Shown here: positions 59,045 to 64,000 of the stretch, in pieces | How positions within the stretch are numbered: position 1 is the stretch's first letter | Layout: each line of letters opens with the position of its first letter | Assembly: GCA_026874595.1 (NCBI GenBank) | Contig: CM049307.1 | Coordinates: 95,082,330-95,146,329, forward strand | DNA length: 64,000 bases | Direction: 5' to 3' | DNA from: Sipunculus nudus | Lineage: Eukaryota; Annelida; Sipuncula; Golfingiida; Sipunculidae | Notes under the pieces: model-generated | What the model saw: the letters and a program-made list of their open reading frames with translations, nothing else | Told to the model about the DNA's origin: nothing | The model's database searches: none | Position numbers and translations under genes: made by a program

Positions 59045-61292
59045 CCCTGCATTATATATAAAGTAAAGGAATAACCATAGAATATGACTTTGACAAGAGA
59101 GTCCTTCTGTGAAGCAGTAATAGCATTTTATGATTCCCTGCTTATATTTACAACAGACGGAAACAGCAAGATCTGGAAGACCGCCACAAGGAAGTTGACA
59201 AAGCAGTGCGAGACCTCATGATGAGGCCGGGTAAGTTATTGCTCCCTTATATTACACAATTCCAACACATGGGGGGGATTTATTACTGAATATTGTTTAA
59301 TTGTTCATTTTGCACGTAAAATTGGTAAAAATTCTTTATAAAAAAGTAGAACAAATCATTATTTGTTTTTATATGCAGGATTTGAAATTTTACACAGTGA
59401 TGTGAAATAAGTTGATGGGAAATTATTTTTGAATTCCTGTGCTAGTCTGTAACTTCCGAAAAAGTGATGTAAATGGTTGACATCTTTTGAAAGGTGTCAA
59501 GTCTCATATACACAAGCTCTTAGGGACTGAGTACAAGAAAGCTTGTGTAACAGAGACTTCACTAAGCAAATCTTAAAAAGAAGTCAACCATCTACATGCC
59601 TTAAATATATTAGGGAATACAGAATTTGTAAAGTTTCCAGACAACATTAAATTTGCCTCAGTATATCTAAAAATGTGCAGTATTATCACATAGACTTTCA
59701 TGACTTTTGTTGTTCCTAATTTTTGAAGCAATTATTTTAATTATAAATAAGTCAGTAAGGTCAGATTCTCAATACAGTAGACATAAATAACCTTTGTACA
59801 GTTTAAAAATAAAAAAAATAATGAACAAAATATATAATTTAAAAGTAATATTCTTTATAAGAATAATTCTGTGCTGTTTCTTAATCGACACTGTCAATAG
59901 TGGAAAATTACCTATAAACTTAATTATAGGTAATTCCTTTGGTATTGTTATAAATAACTGAAGGAGTTCTCTCAGTTAACAGACTATATTTTCTTCTTTG
60001 ATACCTACAGAATATTTTAAGTGCTGTCTGATTAATAAAGATATTCAGACATTCTTCTATAATTTGGGGACTCTGGCATGGTAAAAAAAAATGTGTTTCT
60101 GTTGAACACTTTGCCAATACATGTCCTCTTCCCCCCGACTCTCTGTTAATTGATTCCTTCATGGACACTCTCCTCCGAGTACTTCATGTCACATCCCTGG
60201 GTCCCTGTCAAACCCTGACAGGTTTATTCTCCAAGTTTCTCGAAACTGCTCATGGGGGCTACCATTTTGCATATGTACTAAAACCTGGATGTCACATGTT
60301 GCTTGTCATAATTATGGGTGTCCCACAAGTCTGTTTATGTCTGCAGAATTCTCATGGGTTTATTTTTTTTCACAGAAGAAGAAAAGACAGATGAGGAGAG
60401 AGAGAAGGAGAAAGAACTGCTAGCAGAGCTGATGGAGTTGGTCGCAGAACGTAACCAGATCGTTGAGGGGCTAGAGGAGGACAGACTGCGCTACATCGAG
60501 GAAGACCTTGAGATACAGGAAATGCTGGCCATAAAGGGTAGATATTAAAAGTTTCAACTAAATGACTCTCCAAGAAAGTTTTAAATACCTAAAGTAAATG
60601 AATGGAACTCCTTCCAAATTTTATGAACAATTGCTTGATTATTCTTCTTTATATTAGTCCAAAAGATGTAAGCACCAGTGGCTGGTGATTCTAACAAGAC
60701 AGATGTACAACATCTATATCAGATGCAGCTCTATATTTTCTCAACTCTTCATTGAAATAAATCCATTCAAATATAACTTTAGAAAATACAGGCAGGAAAA
60801 ACAAAAATAAACACACAGAAAGGAGTGAAAACAAACATATTAATAGTTACAGCATATTGCTTTATATACAGCCTGTGTTACCAATGGATTTTGGATACTA
60901 CACAGACATTAATGGAAATCATGAACTTTTATAATCAATTTTTGCCACAACTTTTAGCTTTTGACCAACTGTATAATTTTAAATCAGCATTATTCATCAT
61001 TCATCCAAGAAACCAAAGCACAATATGTTCTTGTTATAAATAAGATTATCACAATAATTTTATTAAGCCTGTGTAATTACATAATTATTCTTATAATTTA
61101 GGATTCAAGAAAAGTGAGTCAGGAGAGACTGAGGTCAGTGAGCTGGAGCAAAAAGAAATGAGCAAAGAAGAAAAGAAACAGGAGAAGAAAGCCAAGAAAA
61201 AGGAAAAAGAGGAAAGAAAGAAAAGGGAAAAGGAAGAGAAAAAGAGGGAAAAAGAGGAAAAGAAGAAAAGGGAAAAAGAAAACAAGAAATAG
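21027..61292 (+). CDS. MICALL: MICAL-like protein (CH, half-LIM, bMERB), ten coding exons
   Basis: This is the only supported gene. Joining ten exons (146, 49, 142, 116, 3489, 121, 103, 74, 162 and 191 nt) gives one open frame of 1530 residues. Domain order is a CH domain (about residues 5-110), a linker, a LIM-like zinc finger (Cys165, Cys168, His186, Cys189), an 11-copy 18-residue repeat (221-418), a long Ser-rich disordered region, a bMERB coiled coil (about 1315-1467) and a Lys/Glu-rich tail. CH then LIM then bMERB is the MICAL-like architecture. MICAL proper would have a monooxygenase before the CH domain, but here an in-frame TAG (21006-21008) precedes the ATG. Known family members bind active Rab8, 10, 13 or 35 and shape recycling-endosome tubules or deliver junction cargo. 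I cannot say whether this is orthologous to MICALL1 or MICALL2; a single ancestral copy is likely. The length, well above what I recall for vertebrate members, comes from the giant exon. Exons and reading frame are read directly; the function is by family. Confidence 0.92.
21173..23488 (+). other. Intron 1 (phase 2)
   Basis: A 2.3-kb intron with GTAAGT donor and TTTCAG acceptor. The last ~450 bp is an AT-rich degenerate tandem. Nothing else is recognised. Confidence 0.85.
23030..23480. repeat. AT-rich degenerate tandem before exon 2
   Basis: The phrase CCTTAGAATGTAA or a variant recurs at about 23037, 23182, 23270 and 23415, each followed by TTTCATAT and, in most copies, ATCCAGTAATA and ATTTTATTTTCATT. 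Irregular spacing suggests an old tandem expansion. The last unit supplies the polypyrimidine tract of exon 2. Confidence 0.6.
23489..23537 (+). CDS. MICALL: MICAL-like exon 2: central CH domain
   Basis: A 49-nt exon completes an Ile codon with exon 1 and ends in phase 0. The encoded segment [16 protein letters not shown] matches the CH-domain segment that in relatives reads like DFDSL...VYENN. The acceptor is ATTTTCAG and the donor is CTG|GTGAGT. Its small size and AT-rich surroundings would make it easy for a gene finder to miss. Confidence 0.92.
24480..27851 (+). mobile_element. Rolling-circle-like element, family D, copy 2 (interrupted)
   Basis: It starts AGCGAACCTGTGAGC. It ends with the exact inverse CACAGGTTCGC, then the ATTAGGCCTGTAGGCC hairpin and CTTG. 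The flanks are T and T. It is homologous to copy 1 across most of its length. It is split by the family H insertion at 26493-27680; removing that insert leaves a length close to copy 1. Confidence 0.72.
26493..27680 (+). mobile_element. Rolling-circle-like element, family H variant, nested in D copy 2
   Basis: The 5' end is TTGTATCCGCC, within the perfect 10-bp-stem hairpin CCGCCAAAAC-AGA-GTTTTGGCGG. Near the 3' end come the inverted GCGGATAC, the hairpin TAGTCG-CTTGT-CGACTA and terminal ATTCTAG followed by T. About three copies of a ~279-bp tandem (markers at 26851, 27129, 27408) fill the interior. The left flank ends in A. Confidence 0.7.
28269..28314. repeat. (TC)n microsatellite
   Basis: Twenty-three uninterrupted TC dinucleotides. 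Confidence 0.97.
28859..29000 (+). CDS. MICALL: MICAL-like exon 3: end of CH domain
   Basis: It encodes [20 protein letters not shown] followed by the final CH helices with [13 protein letters not shown]. The phrase G-I-P-x-L-L-D-P-E-D-M is a hallmark of type-2 CH domains. It starts in phase 0 and ends in phase 1 (donor CACCAG|GTGGGG). The acceptor is the uncommon AAG (TTCTCAAG|GCA), but no other AG keeps the frame and the conserved residues together. The frame stays open past the donor to a stop near 29087, which is intronic readthrough. Confidence 0.92.
29001..29736 (+). other. Intron 3 (phase 1)
   Basis: A 0.7-kb AT-rich intron with donor GTGGGG and acceptor TTTGACAG. No element is recognised. 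Confidence 0.85.
29737..29852 (+). CDS. MICALL: MICAL-like exon 4: basic/Pro-Thr linker
   Basis: A 116-nt exon sits between TTTGACAG and CAG|GTGAGG. With one base from exon 3 it makes 39 codons rich in Lys, Thr, Pro and Gln, with no recognisable fold. It lies where MICAL-like proteins have a disordered linker between the CH and LIM domains. Phases (1 in, 0 out) match both neighbours exactly, which is the main support, since the sequence is low complexity. Confidence 0.85.
31931..33732. repeat. 78-bp satellite, about 23 copies, with 546-bp higher-order period
   Basis: The unit contains AGTAAGATAATGTATCATTA, then AAACCATAGTGAACAG, a GCTGATATTGAGATATCATG block and a CTGTGTATCATAT junction. Spacing of the TTAAAACC marker is exactly 78. 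Variant monomers recur 546 bp (seven units) apart: GATGTTTAG at 32462 and 33008, GATACTAAG at 32618 and 33164, CAGTTTATC at 32479 and 33025. Confidence 0.95.
34011..36463 (+). mobile_element. Rolling-circle-like element, family A, copy 2
   Basis: Same ends and core as the copy at 11229: TTAGCTCAGCTGAC start, CCGGCCG runs, ~140-bp tandem core with AGGTCA repeats, GCAGCTGAGCG, palindrome TGACCCATGGGTCA, terminal CTTG. It is uninterrupted, so it serves as the empty-site reference for the insertions in copy 3. Confidence 0.77.
37536..39862 (+). mobile_element. Rolling-circle-like element, family H, nested in family A copy 3
   Basis: It starts TTGTATCCCCAGACAAAG, then GGGGGATAC (5' hairpin) and a GCCGCC run. 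It ends with inverted TGTCTGGGGATAC, hairpin GGCACC-TGC-GGTGCC, AAGAAATGT and CTAG. The 13-base GTATCCCCAGACA is inverted exactly at the 3' subterminus. Compared with copy 2 of family A (CTTATTGATTTTGG), the insertion falls between A and T with no duplication. The interior has ~288-bp tandem units (markers at 38483, 38771, 39060, 39348, 39628), each made of two ~144-bp halves. Confidence 0.78.
40774..43406 (+). mobile_element. Rolling-circle-like element, family A' (related termini), nested in family A copy 3
   Basis: It starts TTTAGCTCAGCTGACTATAA with GTCCGTC repeats. It ends CAGTGAGCGCCGTGACCC, a decayed palindrome (ATAGGTCC) and CTTG. Removing it restores GTAATTTTTCTTT of copies 1 and 2 exactly, so it entered a T run without duplication. 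The interior differs from family A and has a ~700-bp internal duplication (40910 and 41590 regions share AGATGTC, CCTACCA, GGGCCCAAACATAATG). Confidence 0.68.
45739..49227 (+). CDS. MICALL: MICAL-like giant exon 5: half-LIM, 18-residue repeats, Ser-rich disordered region
   Basis: A single 3489-nt exon (76% of the coding sequence) is open in phase 0 from acceptor ATTTACAG to donor AGAAAG|GTGAGT. It starts with the first zinc finger of a LIM domain, Cys-x2-Cys-x17-His-x2-Cys (residues 165-189). The second finger is absent: where relatives have CFRCxxC, this reads CIRTNQR. Eleven 18-residue repeats follow (45946-46539), then about 730 residues rich in Ser, Lys and Asn, largely disordered by composition. 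Near residue 1250 is a proline-rich SH3-ligand-like motif (PPVSPPR). A charged helix-like block containing [17 protein letters not shown] lies near residue 1150. I see no NPF motif, the EHD-binding site of vertebrate MICALL1. The exon ends in the acidic lead-in to the bMERB domain. Confidence 0.92.
45946..46539 (+). repeat. Coding minisatellite, 54 bp x 11, in exon 5
   Basis: Eleven exact-length 54-bp units encode an 18-residue repeat of the form GSP(T/A)(K/R)SYDTKV(T/I)ESRSNV. Units 5-7 and 8-10 form a duplicated three-unit block: one T-type unit with VIE followed by two identical A-type units, making a 162-bp higher-order period. The first two units differ most. Each unit is Ser/Thr-rich with an SP dipeptide, so it could be repeatedly phosphorylated (inference). 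Each unit carries TCAAGGTCA at DNA level. Copy number is likely polymorphic. Confidence 0.95.
49228..54668 (+). other. Intron 5 (phase 0)
   Basis: A 5.4-kb intron. The frame runs on for 37 codons past the donor to 49338, which is readthrough only. It holds a family H copy (49949-52256). 52257-54668 shows nothing recognised. The acceptor is AATTTAAG. Confidence 0.85.
49949..52256 (+). mobile_element. Rolling-circle-like element, family H, copy in intron 5
   Basis: Nearly identical in ends and structure to the copy at 37536: TTGTATCCCCAGACAAAG, GGGGGATAC, ~285-bp tandem core with AGGTCA direct repeats, TGTCTGGGGATAC, hairpin GGCACC-TGC-GGTGCC and CTAG followed by T. The left flank ends in A (GAATTA). 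The two copies differ in core repeat arrangement. Confidence 0.78.
54669..54789 (+). CDS. MICALL: MICAL-like exon 6: start of bMERB domain
   Basis: It encodes [20 protein letters not shown] and then a helix with [17 protein letters not shown]. This is the first helix of the bMERB (bivalent Mical/EHBP Rab-binding) domain; the E-R-x-G-x-x-L-E-x-x-I/L-R pattern is typical. The acceptor is AATTTAAG, again the uncommon AAG, in phase 0. The donor is AAATG|GTCAGT, phase 1. Confidence 0.92.
54790..56712 (+). other. Intron 6 (phase 1)
   Basis: A 1.9-kb intron containing a SINE (55063-55362). The rest is unremarkable. Donor GTCAGT, acceptor ATTTCAG. Confidence 0.85.
55063..55362 (+). mobile_element. 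tRNA-derived SINE with 12-bp target-site duplication
   Basis: The head has an A-box-like TGGTGTAATGGTTAAAGTG and a B box GAGTTCAAATCC. The body carries ATGGACTAGCGTCCCATCCA, a conserved central-domain phrase known from widespread animal SINEs. The tail ends in a T run. CCTGTCACATAG occurs immediately before (55051-55062) and after (55363-55374) the element, a perfect target-site duplication that marks LINE-mediated insertion. The family name is not certain. Confidence 0.88.
56713..56815 (+). CDS. MICALL: MICAL-like exon 7: bMERB middle helix
   Basis: After an acidic stretch it encodes [20 protein letters not shown], the most conserved bMERB signature (L-M-V-x-W-F-x-L-I-x-E-K...L-V-R-R-E). 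It enters in phase 1 from TATTTCAG and leaves in phase 2 at TATAT|GTAAGT. This helix carries Rab-contact residues in the family. Confidence 0.94.
57130..57165. repeat. (AT)n microsatellite
   Basis: A pure AT dinucleotide run in intron 7. Confidence 0.95.
58690..58741. repeat. (TA)n microsatellite
   Basis: A pure TA dinucleotide run in intron 7; a shorter one lies at about 59009-59036. Confidence 0.95.
59157..59230 (+). CDS. MICALL: MICAL-like exon 8: bMERB
   Basis: A 74-nt exon encodes [20 protein letters not shown] followed by MMRP. It matches the bMERB segment K-Q-Q-x-L-E-x-R-x-x-x-V-x-x-x-x-R-x-L-x-x-x-P. It lies between ACAACAG and CCGG|GTAAGT. Phases 2 in and 1 out fit both neighbours. 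Confidence 0.93.
59231..60375 (+). other. Intron 8 (phase 1)
   Basis: A 1.1-kb intron, GTAAGT donor and T-rich tract with CACAG acceptor. No element is recognised. Confidence 0.85.
60376..60537 (+). CDS. MICALL: MICAL-like exon 9: bMERB C-terminal helix
   Basis: It encodes an uninterrupted charged helix beginning [19 protein letters not shown] and continuing with [20 protein letters not shown]. The L-V-x-x-R-N-x-I-V-x-x-L-x-E-D-R-x-R pattern is the conserved end of bMERB domains, which contains the higher-affinity Rab site in characterised members. The acceptor follows a T-rich tract (TTTCACAG). The donor is AAAG|GTAGAT, a weaker match to consensus. Confidence 0.93.
60538..61101 (+). other. 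Intron 9 (phase 1)
   Basis: A 0.56-kb AT-rich intron, donor GTAGAT and acceptor AATTTAG. Nothing is recognised. Confidence 0.85.
61102..61292 (+). CDS. MICALL: MICAL-like terminal coding exon 10: Lys/Glu-rich tail
   Basis: The acceptor is TTATAATTTAG, in phase 1. The exon completes the end of bMERB ([17 protein letters not shown]) and then encodes about 45 residues of Lys, Glu and Arg in a [12 protein letters not shown] pattern, likely a single charged helix. It ends at TAG 61290-61292. The frame would continue after this TAG for 13 acidic codons to a TGA at 61332-61334, so the annotated end could be a recent stop gain. Other MICAL-like proteins that I know end soon after bMERB, so this tail looks lineage-specific. 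Confidence 0.88.
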
Positions 61293-64000
61293 AAAGAAAC
61301 AAAGGATAAAGATGATCAAGACGATGAGAATTGAATTCTAATACTGCTCCAGGTAAAAGGTCATGATTATTTAGGTCAGGTCATTAGGTTACGTTGAAAG
61401 GTCAAGAAGGCCAGAGAGAAAGGCTAGCTGGGTCAGTGTGTCAAGATGAGGCTGTGATGTATAGGGGCTAAGTCAGCTCATGATGAAATATGGGTAATGG
61501 CAGGGCCATGTAGCTACTCTACTGTAAAGCAGTGCTTTAGTTTTCCAAAGGAATGCTGGATTTCAGGACCATAAATGGATGTATGAAACAGTCCATGAGG
61601 AGCTAGACATTAGCTTTGCCCATGACATTGTCAATATGTTGGACATGTTGGACAAGGGGAGGGACCAAAATATGGAAAAGAACTTTTCATGGATGCTTCT
61701 TGTTGCATAATAAGTGCATATAAATATTGTTGGACGCAGAGCTGCAGAATATTAGTAGAGAAAGTTTTTTTTGTCAATTCGGGGGCATTGTTCATGGATT
61801 GGAAAAGCAGGGGAAGTGTGTCTTTTATAAGATAGAGGGCAGTGACAGTCCCCTGGTGGTGTATGTGTCACTCATGACCCGACCATCATTCTGAAGTGGT
61901 TGAAAAGGAACGCTGCATGTGTTACAGCTCTTCACAATTGTCACTTGAATGTTTGGTATCATATCACCTCATTATTACTGTAGAATACTGCCTTGCTAGT
62001 GAGATAAACACATTAGCTTTATGTAATCTAAAAATGCACCTATGCAATTCATTCAGGTGGAAAACTGCAAATTTATAATCAGCATTGCCAAATCATATCA
62101 GCAAGACTTAAAGATAGGTTAAAATAACATATAGGAGGCCAAGAAGTGAGAAACCTGAATTTGCTGACAACCATAGTAATGCCAAATTACCCAAAATACT
62201 TTGTAGCAAAGGACTGGTTGTCAAGGGGTAACTTTTTATTATTAAGAAAGAAACGGTGTCCTGATGTCAGGTAAGGAAATAATGGAACACCATTTATTCC
62301 AAGTTACCCTATGACTGCTTATTCTTGTTTTGTTTAATTTGTGTTAAAATAGTTATTTGAGGAAGTATTAAAGATTTACCAGAATATACCAGTCAGTCAA
62401 TCTTAAGATTTAGTCAGCAATGTATGAATTTCTAGATAAGGTAAGCAGCTGGTGAAAAATCAGCTCCCTGTGTATGTTAGTATCACTATCATATCATTGT
62501 CATGTATGTTGTTTATCTCACATCTTTGTTATGATCTGATTTTGTACTAGACAGACTCTGAAATGTTAGGATTCTGCATACAACCTACTGCAGGGAACAA
62601 TGGTACATACTGAACTATCAGTTGTAATTGATATCATGAACTGAACTATATCAGATCTGCCAAAGTAAATCATTCCATGAGCCTGACATGTTCTAAACCT
62701 CTCATTTGTTATGATTATGGGTAAAGTGAGGATCGTGTAAATAATAAGTATTAATCCTTTTTTTGCCGTTTCCTCATTTAGAATGGAAAAAATATTATAC
62801 AACAACTCAAGACTAGAGTGATCTGATAGGAAACAATGTATATTTTGATTTCATTCCAACCTTGTTTTCTTAGCTAGTACAAGACTTCAAAAGTTGTGAA
62901 TTAGATAAAACAAAACTGTAAAAGTTGTGAATTAGCTAAAATGAAACTGTAAAAGTTGTAAATTAGCTAAAACGAAACTGTAAAAGTTGTAAATTAGCTA
63001 AAACGAAACTGTAAAAGTTGTGAATTAGCTAGAACAAAACTGTAAAAGTTGTGAATTAGCTAAAACAAAAATGTAAAAGTTGTGAATAAGCTAAAACAAA
63101 ACTGTAAAAGTTGTAAAAGCTAGAATGAAATTGTAAAAGTTGTGAATTAGCTAGAGTAAGACTGTAAAAGTTGTGAATTAGCTAAAATGAAACTGTAAAA
63201 GTTGTAAATTAGCTAAAACAAAACTGTAAAAGTTGTGAATTAGCTAACATGAGAAAGTAAATGTTGTGAATTAGCTTAGAACATGACAGTAAAAGTTGTG
63301 ATTTTATTTTATTTAACAATGAGCAAAAGAACATGGTTTTGTTAAAGCTATTGACTACATTTCTTTTTTTAATGATTTATTTATTATTTTATGGAAATTC
63401 TGTATTTGTTTTACATAATGATTAATAATCTTGTAATTGGTTGTGATTTCATTGGATGTCTGTTTCTTACATATGTCATTTATTTCACCATCCACACATA
63501 CCACCATTTTCACTTAAAAGTGTTTGTCTTTACAGGTGTTGTGCTTTATTTTTCCATGGTATGGACCTGAAGTTGTAAACTGGTGTTAGACTGAGTTCAT
63601 GTCCTAAATATTCAATCATACATTTTCTCTTTTGAGAATGTGGTGCAGGCACATAAAAGAACATTGAACCAGCCTAAATTTTATAGTAAAGTCTGTTTGT
63701 TATACTGACTGTTAGTGACTTATTGATTTTAAAAATGACCAAGCTAATCATATAATTATTATCATATATGTTACTGACCTATGTCTGTGGATATCCACTT
63801 TTCATAATGAAACCTGCAGTCTTATTTATTTTAATTTCAAGTTATCATAAAACTGTTGATCAGATTTTCTTGAAAATCATTTTCAGGCTTTCATGAATTA
63901 TTATGATGTTGTATTTAAATAATTAAAAGGATCTTTAATTTGATGTAATGAAGTGAATTTACACTACAGATCAGCTTGGTATGACATCCTAGATGTTGTT
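61293..64000 (+). other. 3'UTR or downstream flank
   Basis: No coding signal is seen. A good donor-like CTCCAG|GTAAAA lies at 61353 and an acceptor-like TGTCTTTACAG ends at 63535, so a 3'UTR intron is possible. I found no AATAAA in this stretch. The variant ATTAAA occurs at 62367-62372 and 63922-63927. The 3' end of the transcript therefore cannot be placed. Confidence 0.4.
62888..63298. repeat. 31-bp tandem array, about 13 copies
   Basis: Units of the form AAAAGTTGTGAATTAGCTAA plus an 11-base ending (AA.GAAACTGT) repeat head to tail, with substitutions concentrated at a few positions. It lies downstream of the stop codon, in either the 3'UTR or a 3'UTR intron. Confidence 0.9.

Larger units (their letters stand above)
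56816..59156 (+). other. Intron 7 (phase 2)
   Basis: A 2.3-kb intron with three AT microsatellites. The ~1.5-kb stretch between the first two (57166-58680) has more CpG than its surroundings and may be an insertion, but matching ends were not found. 57915-57985 has a tRNA-like head (GGCCAATTGGTTAGAGGCGC) with a decayed B box. Confidence 0.8.

Noticed and set aside
60161-60394. Frame overlapping the start of exon 9
   Set aside because: The upstream part is intronic; it is in a different frame from the conserved bMERB helix.

Overview
The window is eukaryotic genomic DNA, AT-rich by eye, with long introns, GT-AG splice sites, tRNA-derived SINEs, DNA transposons and many tandem repeats. The repeat style suggests a mollusc, most likely a bivalve: tandem-repeat-cored rolling-circle elements, a SINE with a 12-bp target-site duplication, and a long intronic satellite. 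The species cannot be named from the sequence.

One protein-coding gene on the + strand can be supported, a MICAL-like (MICALL1/MICALL2-type) gene. I reconstruct ten coding exons from 21027 to 61292: 21027-21172, 23489-23537, 28859-29000, 29737-29852, 45739-49227, 54669-54789, 56713-56815, 59157-59230, 60376-60537 and 61102-61292. They join in phase into 4593 nt (1530 residues plus stop). The product has an N-terminal calponin-homology (CH) domain (exons 1-3), a short linker (exon 4), a LIM-like motif that keeps only its first zinc finger, eleven 18-residue repeats and a very long Ser-rich disordered region (all in exon 5), a C-terminal bMERB Rab-binding coiled coil (exons 6-9) and a Lys/Glu-rich tail (exon 10). 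By family, it should link Rab8/10/13/35-type GTPases to membrane tubules and actin at endosomes or junctions.

Layout. 1-20997: no coding exon is seen; it holds a 79-bp tandem array, a rolling-circle-like element (5054-7493), a pogo/Tigger-like element (8472-9564), a GAAA array, a second rolling-circle-like element (11229-13639), SINE-like repeats, an element with GTATCC ends (15599-16753) and a hAT-like element with an 8-bp duplication (17234-18083). A 5'UTR exon probably lies somewhere here. 21 to 30 kb: CH exons and linker, with a nested element pair in intron 2. 30 to 45.7 kb: the 15.9-kb intron 4, with a 78-bp satellite arranged in a 7-unit higher-order repeat and a nest of rolling-circle-like elements. 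45.7 to 49.2 kb: the giant exon. 49.2 to 61.3 kb: bMERB and tail exons. 61.3 to 64 kb: 3'UTR or flank with a 31-bp tandem array.

The most notable non-genic observation concerns ten large non-autonomous elements of four termini types. Each has an inverted subterminal sequence just before a 3' hairpin, and they insert without target-site duplication. All ten lie in the same orientation as the gene. Two of the termini types carry the same ~140-bp tandem core, packed with AGGTCA direct repeats that match the nuclear-receptor half-site consensus. The coding repeat of the giant exon also carries this type of motif in every 54-bp unit.
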